Source of the DNA: Bacteroidota bacterium
Lineage (GTDB): Bacteria > Bacteroidota > Bacteroidia > Bacteroidales > F082
NCBI GenBank assembly: GCA_018830105.1
Contig: JAHJTC010000024.1
Location: forward strand, 1-64,000
Direction: 5' to 3'
Length of the DNA stretch: 64,000 bases
In this document: one piece after another, positions 54,409 to 62,094 of the stretch
Layout: every line of letters starts with the position of its first letter
Position numbering within the stretch: the stretch's first letter is position 1
Position numbers and translations under genes: made by a program
The notes under the pieces: model-generated
Databases searched by the model: none
What the model was told of the DNA's origin: nothing
Seen by the model: only the letters and a program-made list of their open reading frames with translations

Positions 54409-54804
54409 ATGGATTTTAACAGCAAGTGGAAAGAAATTAATGCCAGTCCTAAAAGTGTTTTTCTATTCCTGAAAGACCTCAGAAATCTTGAAAACCTGAT
54501 GCCTGAGCAAATTATAGATTTTAAAGCTGAAGAAAATCGTTGCTCATTTACCATCAAAGGCATGACAAGCTTGAGCCTGGTAATTGATGAAGCACTCGAA
54601 TATCAGCGCATAAAACTCATTCCCGAAGGTAAAAGCCCTTTCGAATTTGAATTAATTGCACACATCAAGAGTTCCAATGATCAGGCGGCAGTTAAAATTA
54701 GCCTGAATGCAAGCCTCAACCCCATGCTCGCCATGATGGCCAAGCGGCCACTTCAAAATCTGGTTGAGATTATGGCAGAAAAACTGTCTCTGCAAAAATT
54801 TTAA
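54409..54804 (+). CDS. SRPBCC-family protein
   Basis: The 131-residue protein looks like a START/SRPBCC helix-grip fold: an N-terminal helix-strand pair, a beta sheet with FTIKGMTSLSLVID, and a long C-terminal helix ending QNLVEIMAEKLSLQ. Such folds bind small hydrophobic ligands. The gene lies 7 bases after pyrE and this neighbour order recurs in Bacteroidales; its link to pyrimidine metabolism is not understood. Confidence 0.75.
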   Translation: MDFNSKWKEINASPKSVFLFLKDLRNLENLMPEQIIDFKAEENRCSFTIKGMTSLSLVIDEALEYQRIKLIPEGKSPFEFELIAHIKSSNDQAAVKISLNASLNPMLAMMAKRPLQNLVEIMAEKLSLQKF

Positions 54805-54809
54805 AGTCA

Positions 54810-55556
54810 CTAAAAAAGGAACTCAATTTCCTTCATGTCAAATTCATAGCGATTTCCCAAACCATCTTCGGTTTGCAAAAAACCAAATTCGCCAATCCCT
54901 GTTATCCGCAATTTCATTTTTTTTCCATCCACAGCGTACCAGCCAAACTGATTATAGCGATAAAGTATGGACAAGTATTGTGAAGCGATCTTTTGCTTAT
55001 TCGCATCATGTTTTAATTGTTCTGCGAATGACAGATAATTCATTAATAGCTTTTCCATTAGCATTTCCAAATCCAAGTCCTTGTTTAGCAGTTGCTTTAG
55101 CGAAACAGGGCGTGGAATAGAATCCGGGAAATCAGTTTGATTTACATTGATCCCTAAACCGATGATACTTCGCTCAAGCTGCATTCCGTTTATCGTATTG
55201 GAAATAAGCATACCGCCCAATTTGCGATTCTCAAAATAAATATCATTGGGCCATTTCACCCTAAGTTTTTCTTTTTCAACATATTGTTGCAAAACCTGAA
55301 ATACAGCGAGTGAAGCCATCTGACTTATAAGAAACTGCTGAGAAGCATGTAAAAAAGAAAAATTAAACCCCACGCTAAATAAAAGATTTTTACCCGCCAC
55401 GCTGTGCCAGGTATGTTGTCCAAGTCCTTTTCCCGTCTCCTGAAAAGCTGATCTTACGCATAGTCCATCAATCTCCTTACCGGAATTCATCAAATCGCTC
55501 AAATATTTATTTGTTGAGTCAATTACAGGAAAGAAGTGGGTTTCAATTTTTTTCAT
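54810..55556 (-). CDS. birA: Biotin--[acetyl-CoA-carboxylase] ligase
   Basis: The 248-residue protein has the ligase domain only: GKGLGQHTWHS (the biotin-binding loop), VKWPNDIYF and KLGGMLIS. The N-terminal DNA-binding domain of E. coli BirA is absent, so it cannot regulate transcription as BirA does there. It attaches biotin to carrier proteins. It converges on the SRPBCC gene with 5 bases between stops. Confidence 0.93.
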   Translation of the reverse strand: MKKIETHFFPVIDSTNKYLSDLMNSGKEIDGLCVRSAFQETGKGLGQHTWHSVAGKNLLFSVGFNFSFLHASQQFLISQMASLAVFQVLQQYVEKEKLRVKWPNDIYFENRKLGGMLISNTINGMQLERSIIGLGINVNQTDFPDSIPRPVSLKQLLNKDLDLEMLMEKLLMNYLSFAEQLKHDANKQKIASQYLSILYRYNQFGWYAVDGKKMKLRITGIGEFGFLQTEDGLGNRYEFDMKEIEFLF

Positions 55557-55927
55557 TCAGGTAATTTCATTCTATTAGATTTCAAATCTACCATTTGCAG
55601 AGCATCCCATAAGCCACCGAAATTCAATCTGCTTCAAATTTTTTGGCATAAACTCCAATCCTGGTATTCAATATATTCCTGGTATCCATAGCTTTACGGT
55701 TTGTTGCACGAGCTGATAACAGCCTTCTCCATAAATCAGAATAAGCAGCAATGCGCACTCAAAACACCTGACTTATGCATGATTTTTATGACATTAAAAT
55801 TCCGGTATGACACAGCAACAAATCTAAGCATATTGTCGAAAGCAATAAGCGCAATCCCCAATAAAATACGAGGCAGTCATTAAACTAAAAAAGCCTAATT
55901 TTGTTGTTTATTCTAAACAGAAAATTA
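55557..55927. other. 371-base gap between birA and rsfS
   Basis: No convincing gene. A short palindrome TAGATTT-C-AAATCTA occurs at 55576-55590, 20 bases upstream of the birA start, and could be an operator or part of a hairpin. TAATTTTG at 55896-55903 fits the -7 box and is probably the rsfS promoter. An open frame of about 60 codons at 55701 lacks family features and is not called. Confidence 0.4.
55896..55903 (+). promoter_or_regulatory. Promoter -7 element for rsfS
   Basis: TAATTTTG fits TAnnTTTG and lies 24 bases before the chosen rsfS start at 55928. No TTTG -33 element is visible at the normal distance. Confidence 0.4.
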
Positions 55928-56305
55928 ATGAGAATCAGACACCAGTCAGATAATGCAGAAAACATCCTGCAAATAGCCGTCAACACTATGCAGGAAGGCA
56001 AAGGAAAAGATGTAATTTCGCTTAATTTGAGCAAAATCATGAGTGCGGTAACGGACTATTTTGTCATTTGCCATGGCAGCTCGCACACGCAAGTTGATGC
56101 AATAGCAGGAAAAATTGTTGAAAATGTAAAGAAAGAATGCGGAGCAATACCTTACAATAAAGAGGGTTTTGAAAATTCGGAATGGATTTTGATAGACTAC
56201 GTGGACGTTGTTATACATGTCTTCCTGGATACCACAAGAAAATTTTATCATTTAGAAGATTTGTGGGCTGATGCAGAACTCGTTAGCTACACCGAGGAAG
56301 ATTAA
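55928..56305 (+). CDS. rsfS: Ribosome silencing factor
   Basis: The start at 55928 (MRIRHQSDNAENILQ) is preferred over one nine codons upstream that overlaps the promoter box. The 125-residue protein has the RsfS core: GKGKDVISLNLSKI, TDYFVICHGSSHTQVDAI, and the ending DYVDVVIHVFLDTTRKFY. RsfS binds ribosomal protein uL14 and keeps ribosomal subunits apart during starvation. It is followed by ftsH after 25 bases, a Bacteroidales arrangement. Confidence 0.93.
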   Translation: MRIRHQSDNAENILQIAVNTMQEGKGKDVISLNLSKIMSAVTDYFVICHGSSHTQVDAIAGKIVENVKKECGAIPYNKEGFENSEWILIDYVDVVIHVFLDTTRKFYHLEDLWADAELVSYTEED

Positions 56306-56330
56306 AAAAACCCTATTTCATTAAGTTAAC

Positions 56331-58445
56331 ATGAAAGAAACACAAAACGAAGATCAAAAAAAAAGCGGCAAGTCACCTGAGAATAAACCAAAATTTAATT
56401 TTTATTGGATTTATGGTTTACTAGCATTGGTATTTATTGGACTTCAGCTACTTAACTGGGACACTGGCGCAGAAGACCTGAATAAAGGTGAGCTTATTGA
56501 GATGCTAAAGGCAGAGGAAATAGAAAAAATTGATTTGGTAAATCGCGAGATTGCCGAGATATACCTGAAACCTGATGCACAACAAAAGTATTTTCCTGAA
56601 GGACAAGGTGGCGGAATTACTGACAATATTGGCAACGAAACACCGCATTACACCTATCGTATTGGTTCGATCGAAGGCTTTGAAGCTGATATAACCGAAG
56701 CACAAAAAAACTCCACAAATCCTGTTTACATCAATAATGTCAGCCGGCGCAACTGGGGTGGCGAAATCCTGGGATGGATTTTTCCGATTGCTTTATTAAT
56801 AGGTGTCTGGTTTTTTATCATGAGAATGATGAGTCGCGGTGGCGGTGGTGCTGGCGGACAAATTTTCAATATTGGAAAATCGAAGGCGCAACTTTTCGAC
56901 AAGAAAACCAACGTCAACGTTACTTTTAAAGATGTAGCCGGGCTTGAAGAAGCTAAAGTAGAAATCATGGAAATAGTTGATTTCCTGCGCAATCCAGACA
57001 AGTACACCCGTCTTGGCGGCAAAATTCCTAAAGGTGTTCTGCTTGTAGGCCCTCCCGGAACAGGAAAAACATTGCTGGCCAAGTCGGTAGCCGGTGAGGC
57101 TCATGTTCCATTTTTCAGCATATCAGGCTCTGATTTTGTCGAGATGTTTGTTGGTGTGGGCGCCTCGCGAGTGCGTGACTTGTTTAAGCAAGCCAAAGAG
57201 AAATCTCCTTGCATCATTTTCATCGATGAAATAGATGCTATTGGTCGTGCCCGCGGAAAAAACCCTGCTACAGGAGCCAATGATGAACGCGAAAACACGC
57301 TCAATCAATTGCTTACAGAAATGGATGGCTTTGGAACGAACTCCGGTGTCATCGTTTTGGCTGCAACAAACCGGGCAGATATTCTGGACAGGGCCTTGAT
57401 GCGTGCAGGCCGTTTTGATCGACAGATATATGTTGAATTGCCTGATTTGGAAGGAAGAAATGAAATTTTTGAGGTGCATATGCGTCCGCTTAAGCTAAAT
57501 AAAGATGTAGATATCGACTTTTTGGCGCGCCAAACTCCTGGTTTTTCGGGAGCAGATATTGCAAATGTATGTAATGAAGCTGCCCTGATTGCTGCCCGAA
57601 GAAGCGGGGATTCTATCGATAAACAATCGTTTATGGATGCCATTGACCGCATCATTGGTGGCCTCGAAAAGAAAAACAAAATCATTACCCCGTCAGAAAA
57701 AAAGGTCGTGGCATACCACGAAGCAGGACACGCTTCAGTAAGCTGGTTGCTCGAACATGCGCATCCGCTTGTGAAAGTTACCATCGTTCCGCGTGGCAAA
57801 TCACTTGGTGCAGCCTGGTATCTGCCCGAAGAGCGTCAAATAACCACTACGGAGCAGATGTTTGATGAAATGACAGCCGCACTTGGTGGAAGAGCTGCTG
57901 AAGAAGTAATCTTTGGTAAGATTTCGACGGGAGCTTTAAACGATCTCGAAAAAGTAACCAAACAAGCCTATGCCATGGTTACTTATTATGGCCTGAGTAA
58001 AAAAATCGGGAATGTAAGTTTTTACGATTCAACCGGGCAGCAGGAATATGCTTTTAATAAGCCATTCAGTGAAAAAACCAGTGAAATTATTGACAATGAA
58101 ATCAGTGATTTGGTTGAAAAAGCTTATAAAAATGCTCTGGAGATTTTAACAAAACATAAAGATGGTTTGGTGCAGTTGGCTGAACAGTTGCTTGAAAAAG
58201 AAGTTATTTTCGGTGATGATCTGGAGCATATTTTTGGGAAAAGACCCTGGATTAAAGAGGAAAGACCCATGCATAAAAAAATAGTAGCTACTGAACAAGA
58301 CACTACTACACCTACCGAAACACCCCAGGAAACTGACGAAAGTCAAACTGAGACTAAGCCGGACAACAGCGATAAGACTGAGGAAACGGACGACAAAAAA
58401 AACGATGTTAAAGATAAAAGCCAGACAAAAAAGGATCGTAAATGA
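56331..58445 (+). CDS. ftsH: ATP-dependent zinc metalloprotease FtsH
   Basis: The 704-residue protein has two membrane segments (~26-42 and ~147-165) flanking a periplasmic domain. Next come the AAA module with Walker A GPPGTGKT (240-247), Walker B IIFIDE (295-300) and [11 protein letters not shown] (357-364), and the peptidase domain with the zinc motif HEAGH (463-467). It degrades damaged membrane proteins and short-lived cytosolic regulators. The last ~55 residues are a low-complexity tail rich in Thr, Glu, Asp and Lys, which is longer than in E. coli. Confidence 0.97.
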   Translation: MKETQNEDQKKSGKSPENKPKFNFYWIYGLLALVFIGLQLLNWDTGAEDLNKGELIEMLKAEEIEKIDLVNREIAEIYLKPDAQQKYFPEGQGGGITDNIGNETPHYTYRIGSIEGFEADITEAQKNSTNPVYINNVSRRNWGGEILGWIFPIALLIGVWFFIMRMMSRGGGGAGGQIFNIGKSKAQLFDKKTNVNVTFKDVAGLEEAKVEIMEIVDFLRNPDKYTRLGGKIPKGVLLVGPPGTGKTLLAKSVAGEAHVPFFSISGSDFVEMFVGVGASRVRDLFKQAKEKSPCIIFIDEIDAIGRARGKNPATGANDERENTLNQLLTEMDGFGTNSGVIVLAATNRADILDRALMRAGRFDRQIYVELPDLEGRNEIFEVHMRPLKLNKDVDIDFLARQTPGFSGADIANVCNEAALIAARRSGDSIDKQSFMDAIDRIIGGLEKKNKIITPSEKKVVAYHEAGHASVSWLLEHAHPLVKVTIVPRGKSLGAAWYLPEERQITTTEQMFDEMTAALGGRAAEEVIFGKISTGALNDLEKVTKQAYAMVTYYGLSKKIGNVSFYDSTGQQEYAFNKPFSEKTSEIIDNEISDLVEKAYKNALEILTKHKDGLVQLAEQLLEKEVIFGDDLEHIFGKRPWIKEERPMHKKIVATEQDTTTPTETPQETDESQTETKPDNSDKTEETDDKKNDVKDKSQTKKDRK

Positions 58446-58481
58446 TCCTGTAATTCCATTTGCTGTTTAACCTAATACGTC

Positions 58482-59129
58482 ATGGAAGAAACAACTTCAC
58501 GCGAGCAGATCTTAACGAAAATCAGAAATGCCCTGATAGACAAAACTGACATGCCGTATCCTGATGTGAATATGACAACAAATGTGATGCATCAGCCCAA
58601 TAAAGAGGAGGGTCTTGAAGTTATTTTTGCACAAGAACTTATCAAAGCGAAAGGAAATTTCATTTACTGTGAAAACGAGATTCAGTTTATTGAATACCTG
58701 AAATCGTTGCTGATCGACAAAGAATGGCCAGGCATCTGGACAGTGAACCAGAAAGCTCAACAAGTGCTGAAAGCCGGCAATATTGCCTTTAGTTCGGAGC
58801 CCCTAAAGGAATTAAACCCCTTGGTGGGCTTGGTTAACAGCGAGAAACTTATTGCACAAACCGGCACAATCTTGCTTTCTGATCAGAGTGCCGGCAGCCG
58901 AAGTGCCATTGCGCTGCCTGATGTTCAGCTGGTTTTGGCTTATGCGTCTCAGGTTGTACTGAGCTTGAAAGATGCGCTTCACGAAATAAAACTTATCTAC
59001 CCCGATCGCCTGCCTACACAGCTAAGCTTTGTAACCGGACCAAGCCGTACGGCTGATATTGAAAAAACACTGGTAATGGGAGCGCACGGACCAAAAGAAC
59101 TTTATCTTTTTATGATAGATGATATCTGA
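58482..59129 (+). CDS. LUD-domain protein (LutC/YkgG type)
   Basis: The 215-residue protein has the LUD fold, with LVNSEKLIAQTGTILLSD and YPDRLPTQLSFVTGPSRTADI, the pattern of LutC-like proteins that belong to lactate oxidation complexes. No LutA or LutB partner is near. It lies 36 bases after ftsH, and this order (ftsH, LUD gene, cdsA) recurs in Bacteroidales, so a separate role is likely. That role is unknown. Confidence 0.82.
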   Translation: MEETTSREQILTKIRNALIDKTDMPYPDVNMTTNVMHQPNKEEGLEVIFAQELIKAKGNFIYCENEIQFIEYLKSLLIDKEWPGIWTVNQKAQQVLKAGNIAFSSEPLKELNPLVGLVNSEKLIAQTGTILLSDQSAGSRSAIALPDVQLVLAYASQVVLSLKDALHEIKLIYPDRLPTQLSFVTGPSRTADIEKTLVMGAHGPKELYLFMIDDI

Positions 59130-59166
59130 TCGCTTCAATGCTTCAAACACTCCAACCAATTAATAA

Positions 59167-59196
59167 TTGTGCTCACAACTTTTTTTCGTATTTTTG
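59167..59196 (+). promoter_or_regulatory. Promoter of cdsA
   Basis: TTGTG at 59167-59171 and TATTTTTG at 59189-59196 have 17 bases between them, near the Bacteroidota spacing. The ATG at 59233 follows 36 bases later. Confidence 0.45.
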
Positions 59197-59232
59197 CGTT
59201 TGGCTCAAAGCTGCAAACAGCACATTTAGAGG

Positions 59233-60054
59233 ATGAAAGAACTTTTTAAACGTACGGTGTACGGAATTTTATTTGTTGTTTTGATCATTGGAAGCATCCT
59301 GATTTCTAAATATCTGTTTGCCCTCTTGCTATTGGTCGTTGTGCTAATAGGAACACAGGAGATGATTAATTTGCGCCTTAAATCTGGAATGCAGCTAATT
59401 GATAAAACCTTGATTCTTGTCAATAGCTTACTGTTTTTCACGCTGATTGGCGGGATTGCCTTGGATTTAATCCCACAAAAGCTGCTTAGCTTAGTGTTGT
59501 TTACACTGCTTTTTCCTTTTATTCATGCGTTGTTTAGTAAGACATACAGTTTCACCGAACTTGCTTCAATTCACTGGCCTTCCATTTTCTTGGTTTCTCT
59601 TCCAGCCGGACTTCTTGTCACATTTTTTAATCAAAAGTTTGTTGGGGAAATTGCCGGATCGCAATTGATTATCTCGATACTTACGCTGGTATGGATCAAT
59701 GATATTTTTGCTTATCTGGTGGGCATCACCATTGGCAAACACCGGCTCTTTGAGCGCATTTCTCCCAAAAAAAGCTGGGAAGGAAGTATCGGAGGTTTAG
59801 TTTTTACGGTAGCTGCCACTGTTTTATATAGCCATTTAACGGGCTTTTTAAGCCTGCAGGCTGCCATCATAATGGCCACTATCGTAGTGGTTTTTGGTAG
59901 TTTGGGAGATTTAATAGAATCGATGATAAAAAGACAAGCCGGCGTTAAAGATTCCGGTAAAATTATACCCGGCCATGGTGGCATCCTCGACAGATTTGAT
60001 GCCAGTTTTTATGCTGTGCCTTTTATATTTGTTTACTTAAGCTTGTTTAATTAA
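59233..60054 (+). CDS. cdsA: Phosphatidate cytidylyltransferase
   Basis: The 273-residue membrane protein has about 7 segments and the CdsA signature near its end, KRQAGVKDSGKIIPGHGG followed by DRFD. It makes CDP-diacylglycerol from phosphatidate and CTP for phospholipid synthesis. Its stop shares one base with the psd start (TAATG), so the two lipid genes are coupled. Confidence 0.93.
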   Translation: MKELFKRTVYGILFVVLIIGSILISKYLFALLLLVVVLIGTQEMINLRLKSGMQLIDKTLILVNSLLFFTLIGGIALDLIPQKLLSLVLFTLLFPFIHALFSKTYSFTELASIHWPSIFLVSLPAGLLVTFFNQKFVGEIAGSQLIISILTLVWINDIFAYLVGITIGKHRLFERISPKKSWEGSIGGLVFTVAATVLYSHLTGFLSLQAAIIMATIVVVFGSLGDLIESMIKRQAGVKDSGKIIPGHGGILDRFDASFYAVPFIFVYLSLFN

Positions 60055-60728
60055 TGCATATCCATCGCGAAGGTTATAAAATTATTTTCATCACACTGCT
60101 GATTATCGGTTTAATCGTAAGTGTAATCAACGTATTGGCTCCTGAACAGCAATGGTTTCACTACCTTTTCTATGTGCTTTTGCTGGGCTGGGCAGTCTGG
60201 ACTTTTGCCTTTTTCAGGGTACCGCATCGCAAACTAAATATTGAGGATATAAACCAGGTGTTAGCCGCTGCTGATGGCACTGTGGTTGCGATAGAAGAAG
60301 TAGAAGAACCCGAGTATTTTAAGGATAAACGCATTCAGGTTTCAGTTTTTATGTCGCCTTTTAATGTGCATGTCAATTGGTATCCGATAGCCGGCGAGGT
60401 GAGTTATACAAAATACCATCCCGGAAAATTTCTGGTGGCTTATCATCCAAAATCATCTACCGAAAACGAGCGTAATACTGTTGTTGTGCGTGCTGAGGAC
60501 GGGCAGGAAGTGCTCATAAGGCAGATTGCCGGTATGATGGCCCGAAGGATTATCAGTTATGCAGCCAAAGGCGATGATGCCGTTCCCGGAAAGGAATTTG
60601 GGATTATTCGTTTTGGCTCAAGGGTTGACTTTCTTCTTCCTGCCGATGCTACAGTTCATGTGAAAATAGGCCAAAAAGTGCGTGCCCTCAAAACCACTGT
60701 CGCCAGCCTTAAAAAGTTGAATGCCTGA
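60054..60728 (+). CDS. psd: Phosphatidylserine decarboxylase (short Bacteroidota type)
   Basis: The 224-residue protein has two membrane segments near its N-terminus and self-cleaves at Gly188-Ser189 in RFGSRVD, the step that makes the pyruvoyl cofactor. FNVHVNWYP carries the conserved His. It decarboxylates phosphatidylserine to phosphatidylethanolamine. It starts on the cdsA stop codon and converges on the HAD gene that ends 21 bases later. Confidence 0.92.
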   Translation: MHIHREGYKIIFITLLIIGLIVSVINVLAPEQQWFHYLFYVLLLGWAVWTFAFFRVPHRKLNIEDINQVLAAADGTVVAIEEVEEPEYFKDKRIQVSVFMSPFNVHVNWYPIAGEVSYTKYHPGKFLVAYHPKSSTENERNTVVVRAEDGQEVLIRQIAGMMARRIISYAAKGDDAVPGKEFGIIRFGSRVDFLLPADATVHVKIGQKVRALKTTVASLKKLNA

Positions 60729-60748
60729 TCAGCGAAGCCTTCAGGGTG

Positions 60749-61453
60749 TCAAAGCAAAAGCTTCACGATTTCCTTCAGCTGCCTGATTTCATAGGTCGGC
60801 TTTTCGTTATGCGGCAAGGCTTCCGGATTGAAATAGAGCTGATCCATGCCAAAGCTTTGCGCTCCGAGAATATCTACTTCCAGATCGTCGCCTATCATCA
60901 GACTCTCCTTTTTATCAGCGCCTGTCTGCTGCAGGGCATATTCAAATATCTTCGGATCAGGTTTTTTTACGCCGGCAGCTTCCGAAGTAATCACCTTATC
61001 AAAGAAGGGCTCAAGGCCAGCCGACTGAATTTTGATATGCTGTACCTCTACAAACCCATTGGTGATCAGATGCAGCTCAAAATGAGGATGCAACTGCTTC
61101 ACCACTTCCACGGCATCAGGAAACAGATGAACGGTACGCGGCGCATAATGCAAATACTCCTCTGACAAAGTTACCGTAAGTGCTTGATCTTCGATCCCAA
61201 AGCTCTCAAGTGTATTACTGAAACGCAGGTCGCGCAATATTTCTTTCTTCAAATCACCATTCCGGTAAGCATCCCAGAGCACATCATTGTGTTTGTTATA
61301 GGTATCGAAGAGCGTTTTCAGGTCAGGAATTCCCCGCGCTTTCAATCCGTGCCTTTCGTAGAGCAAGGCAAAGGTTTGCAGGGCGCTTTGATCAAAGTCC
61401 CACAAAGTGCGGTCGAGATCGAAAAAGAGGTGCTTATAGTTGCTTTTGTTCAT
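60749..61453 (-). CDS. YjjG-type HAD nucleotidase
   Basis: With the start at 61453 (MNKSNYKHLFFDLDRTLWDF) the 234-residue protein has full HAD motifs: FFDLDRTL (motif I), LITNG (II), KKPDPKIFEY (III) and MIGDDLEVDI (IV). This is the layout of YjjG, which hydrolyses pyrimidine nucleotides, including non-canonical ones. It overlaps the end of the TrmH gene by 20 bases. Confidence 0.85.
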   Translation of the reverse strand: MNKSNYKHLFFDLDRTLWDFDQSALQTFALLYERHGLKARGIPDLKTLFDTYNKHNDVLWDAYRNGDLKKEILRDLRFSNTLESFGIEDQALTVTLSEEYLHYAPRTVHLFPDAVEVVKQLHPHFELHLITNGFVEVQHIKIQSAGLEPFFDKVITSEAAGVKKPDPKIFEYALQQTGADKKESLMIGDDLEVDILGAQSFGMDQLYFNPEALPHNEKPTYEIRQLKEIVKLLL

Positions 61454-61991
61454 CATTGATTTTTGTACTGAATTTATACTGCATCTGCCTGAGCCATTCA
61501 AAAAAGAGCACGGCAGCAGCATGGGTAACGTTGAGCGAACGGGTTAGCCCGGGCACAGGAATATAAACCACCTGATCGGCCTGAGCCAGCAAGGATTCAC
61601 TCATACCAAAGCGCTCGTTGCCCACCACAAAAACCGGATTTTCTGGCAGCTCTAGTTCAAAAAGGCTTTTGGCTTCGTGTGCTGTTTCCAGCGCGATAAT
61701 CGTTGCTGAAGGCGTAACCAATTTCCGGATTTCCGTTTCCCGGCTAAAAGCCCAGTTCAGGTTGCCGTGACTGCTGGCAGCAATTCTGCGAATCTTTGTC
61801 ATCTGCTTAACGGGCTCCTCTCCCAGAAAAAACAAATCCTTCGCACCCAGATTATCCGAAAGCCTGATCAAAGCGCCAATATTTTGATAATCCGTGAGCT
61901 GTTCGCCAATCACAATCGGTCGCTCCGTGAAGCGGTAAAGCGCTTCCGGTTGAATGGATTCAAACAAATGATTTGATTTCAGGTATCCCAT
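61434..61991 (-). CDS. TrmH/SpoU-family RNA methyltransferase
   Basis: The 185-residue protein starts at 61991 (MGYLKSNHLFESIQ); earlier ATG adds residues without family match. SPOUT motifs are present: RRIAASSHGN, FVVGNERFGMS and PVPGLTRSLNVTHAAA. These enzymes 2'-O-methylate ribose in tRNA or rRNA with SAM. The target is unknown. It overlaps the YjjG gene by 20 bases. Confidence 0.88.
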   Translation of the reverse strand: MGYLKSNHLFESIQPEALYRFTERPIVIGEQLTDYQNIGALIRLSDNLGAKDLFFLGEEPVKQMTKIRRIAASSHGNLNWAFSRETEIRKLVTPSATIIALETAHEAKSLFELELPENPVFVVGNERFGMSESLLAQADQVVYIPVPGLTRSLNVTHAAAVLFFEWLRQMQYKFSTKINDEQKQL

Positions 61992-62031
61992 GCAGCCGGC
62001 AAAGTTACAGGAATTTGACTTGTTGACAGCC

Positions 62032-62072
62032 AAAAAAAAGACGGCTCCCGAATCGGAAGCCGTCTTTTTTTT
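62032..62072 (-). terminator. Terminator of the T9SS protein gene
   Basis: A GACGGCTCCCGA / TCGGAAGCCGTC stem with one mismatch, flanked by A8 on the left and T8 on the right, lies 23 bases past the T9SS gene stop (minus strand). The bases can act as terminator in both directions. Confidence 0.75.
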
Positions 62073-62094
62073 ACAATTATGAAAAACGTTTACT

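Noticed and set aside
54764-55120. 118-codon plus-strand frame over the birA gene
   Set aside because: Shadow of birA on the other strand; composition is not protein-like.
55701-55883. 60-codon frame between birA and rsfS
   Set aside because: No family match, no promoter, no conserved pattern; treated as chance.
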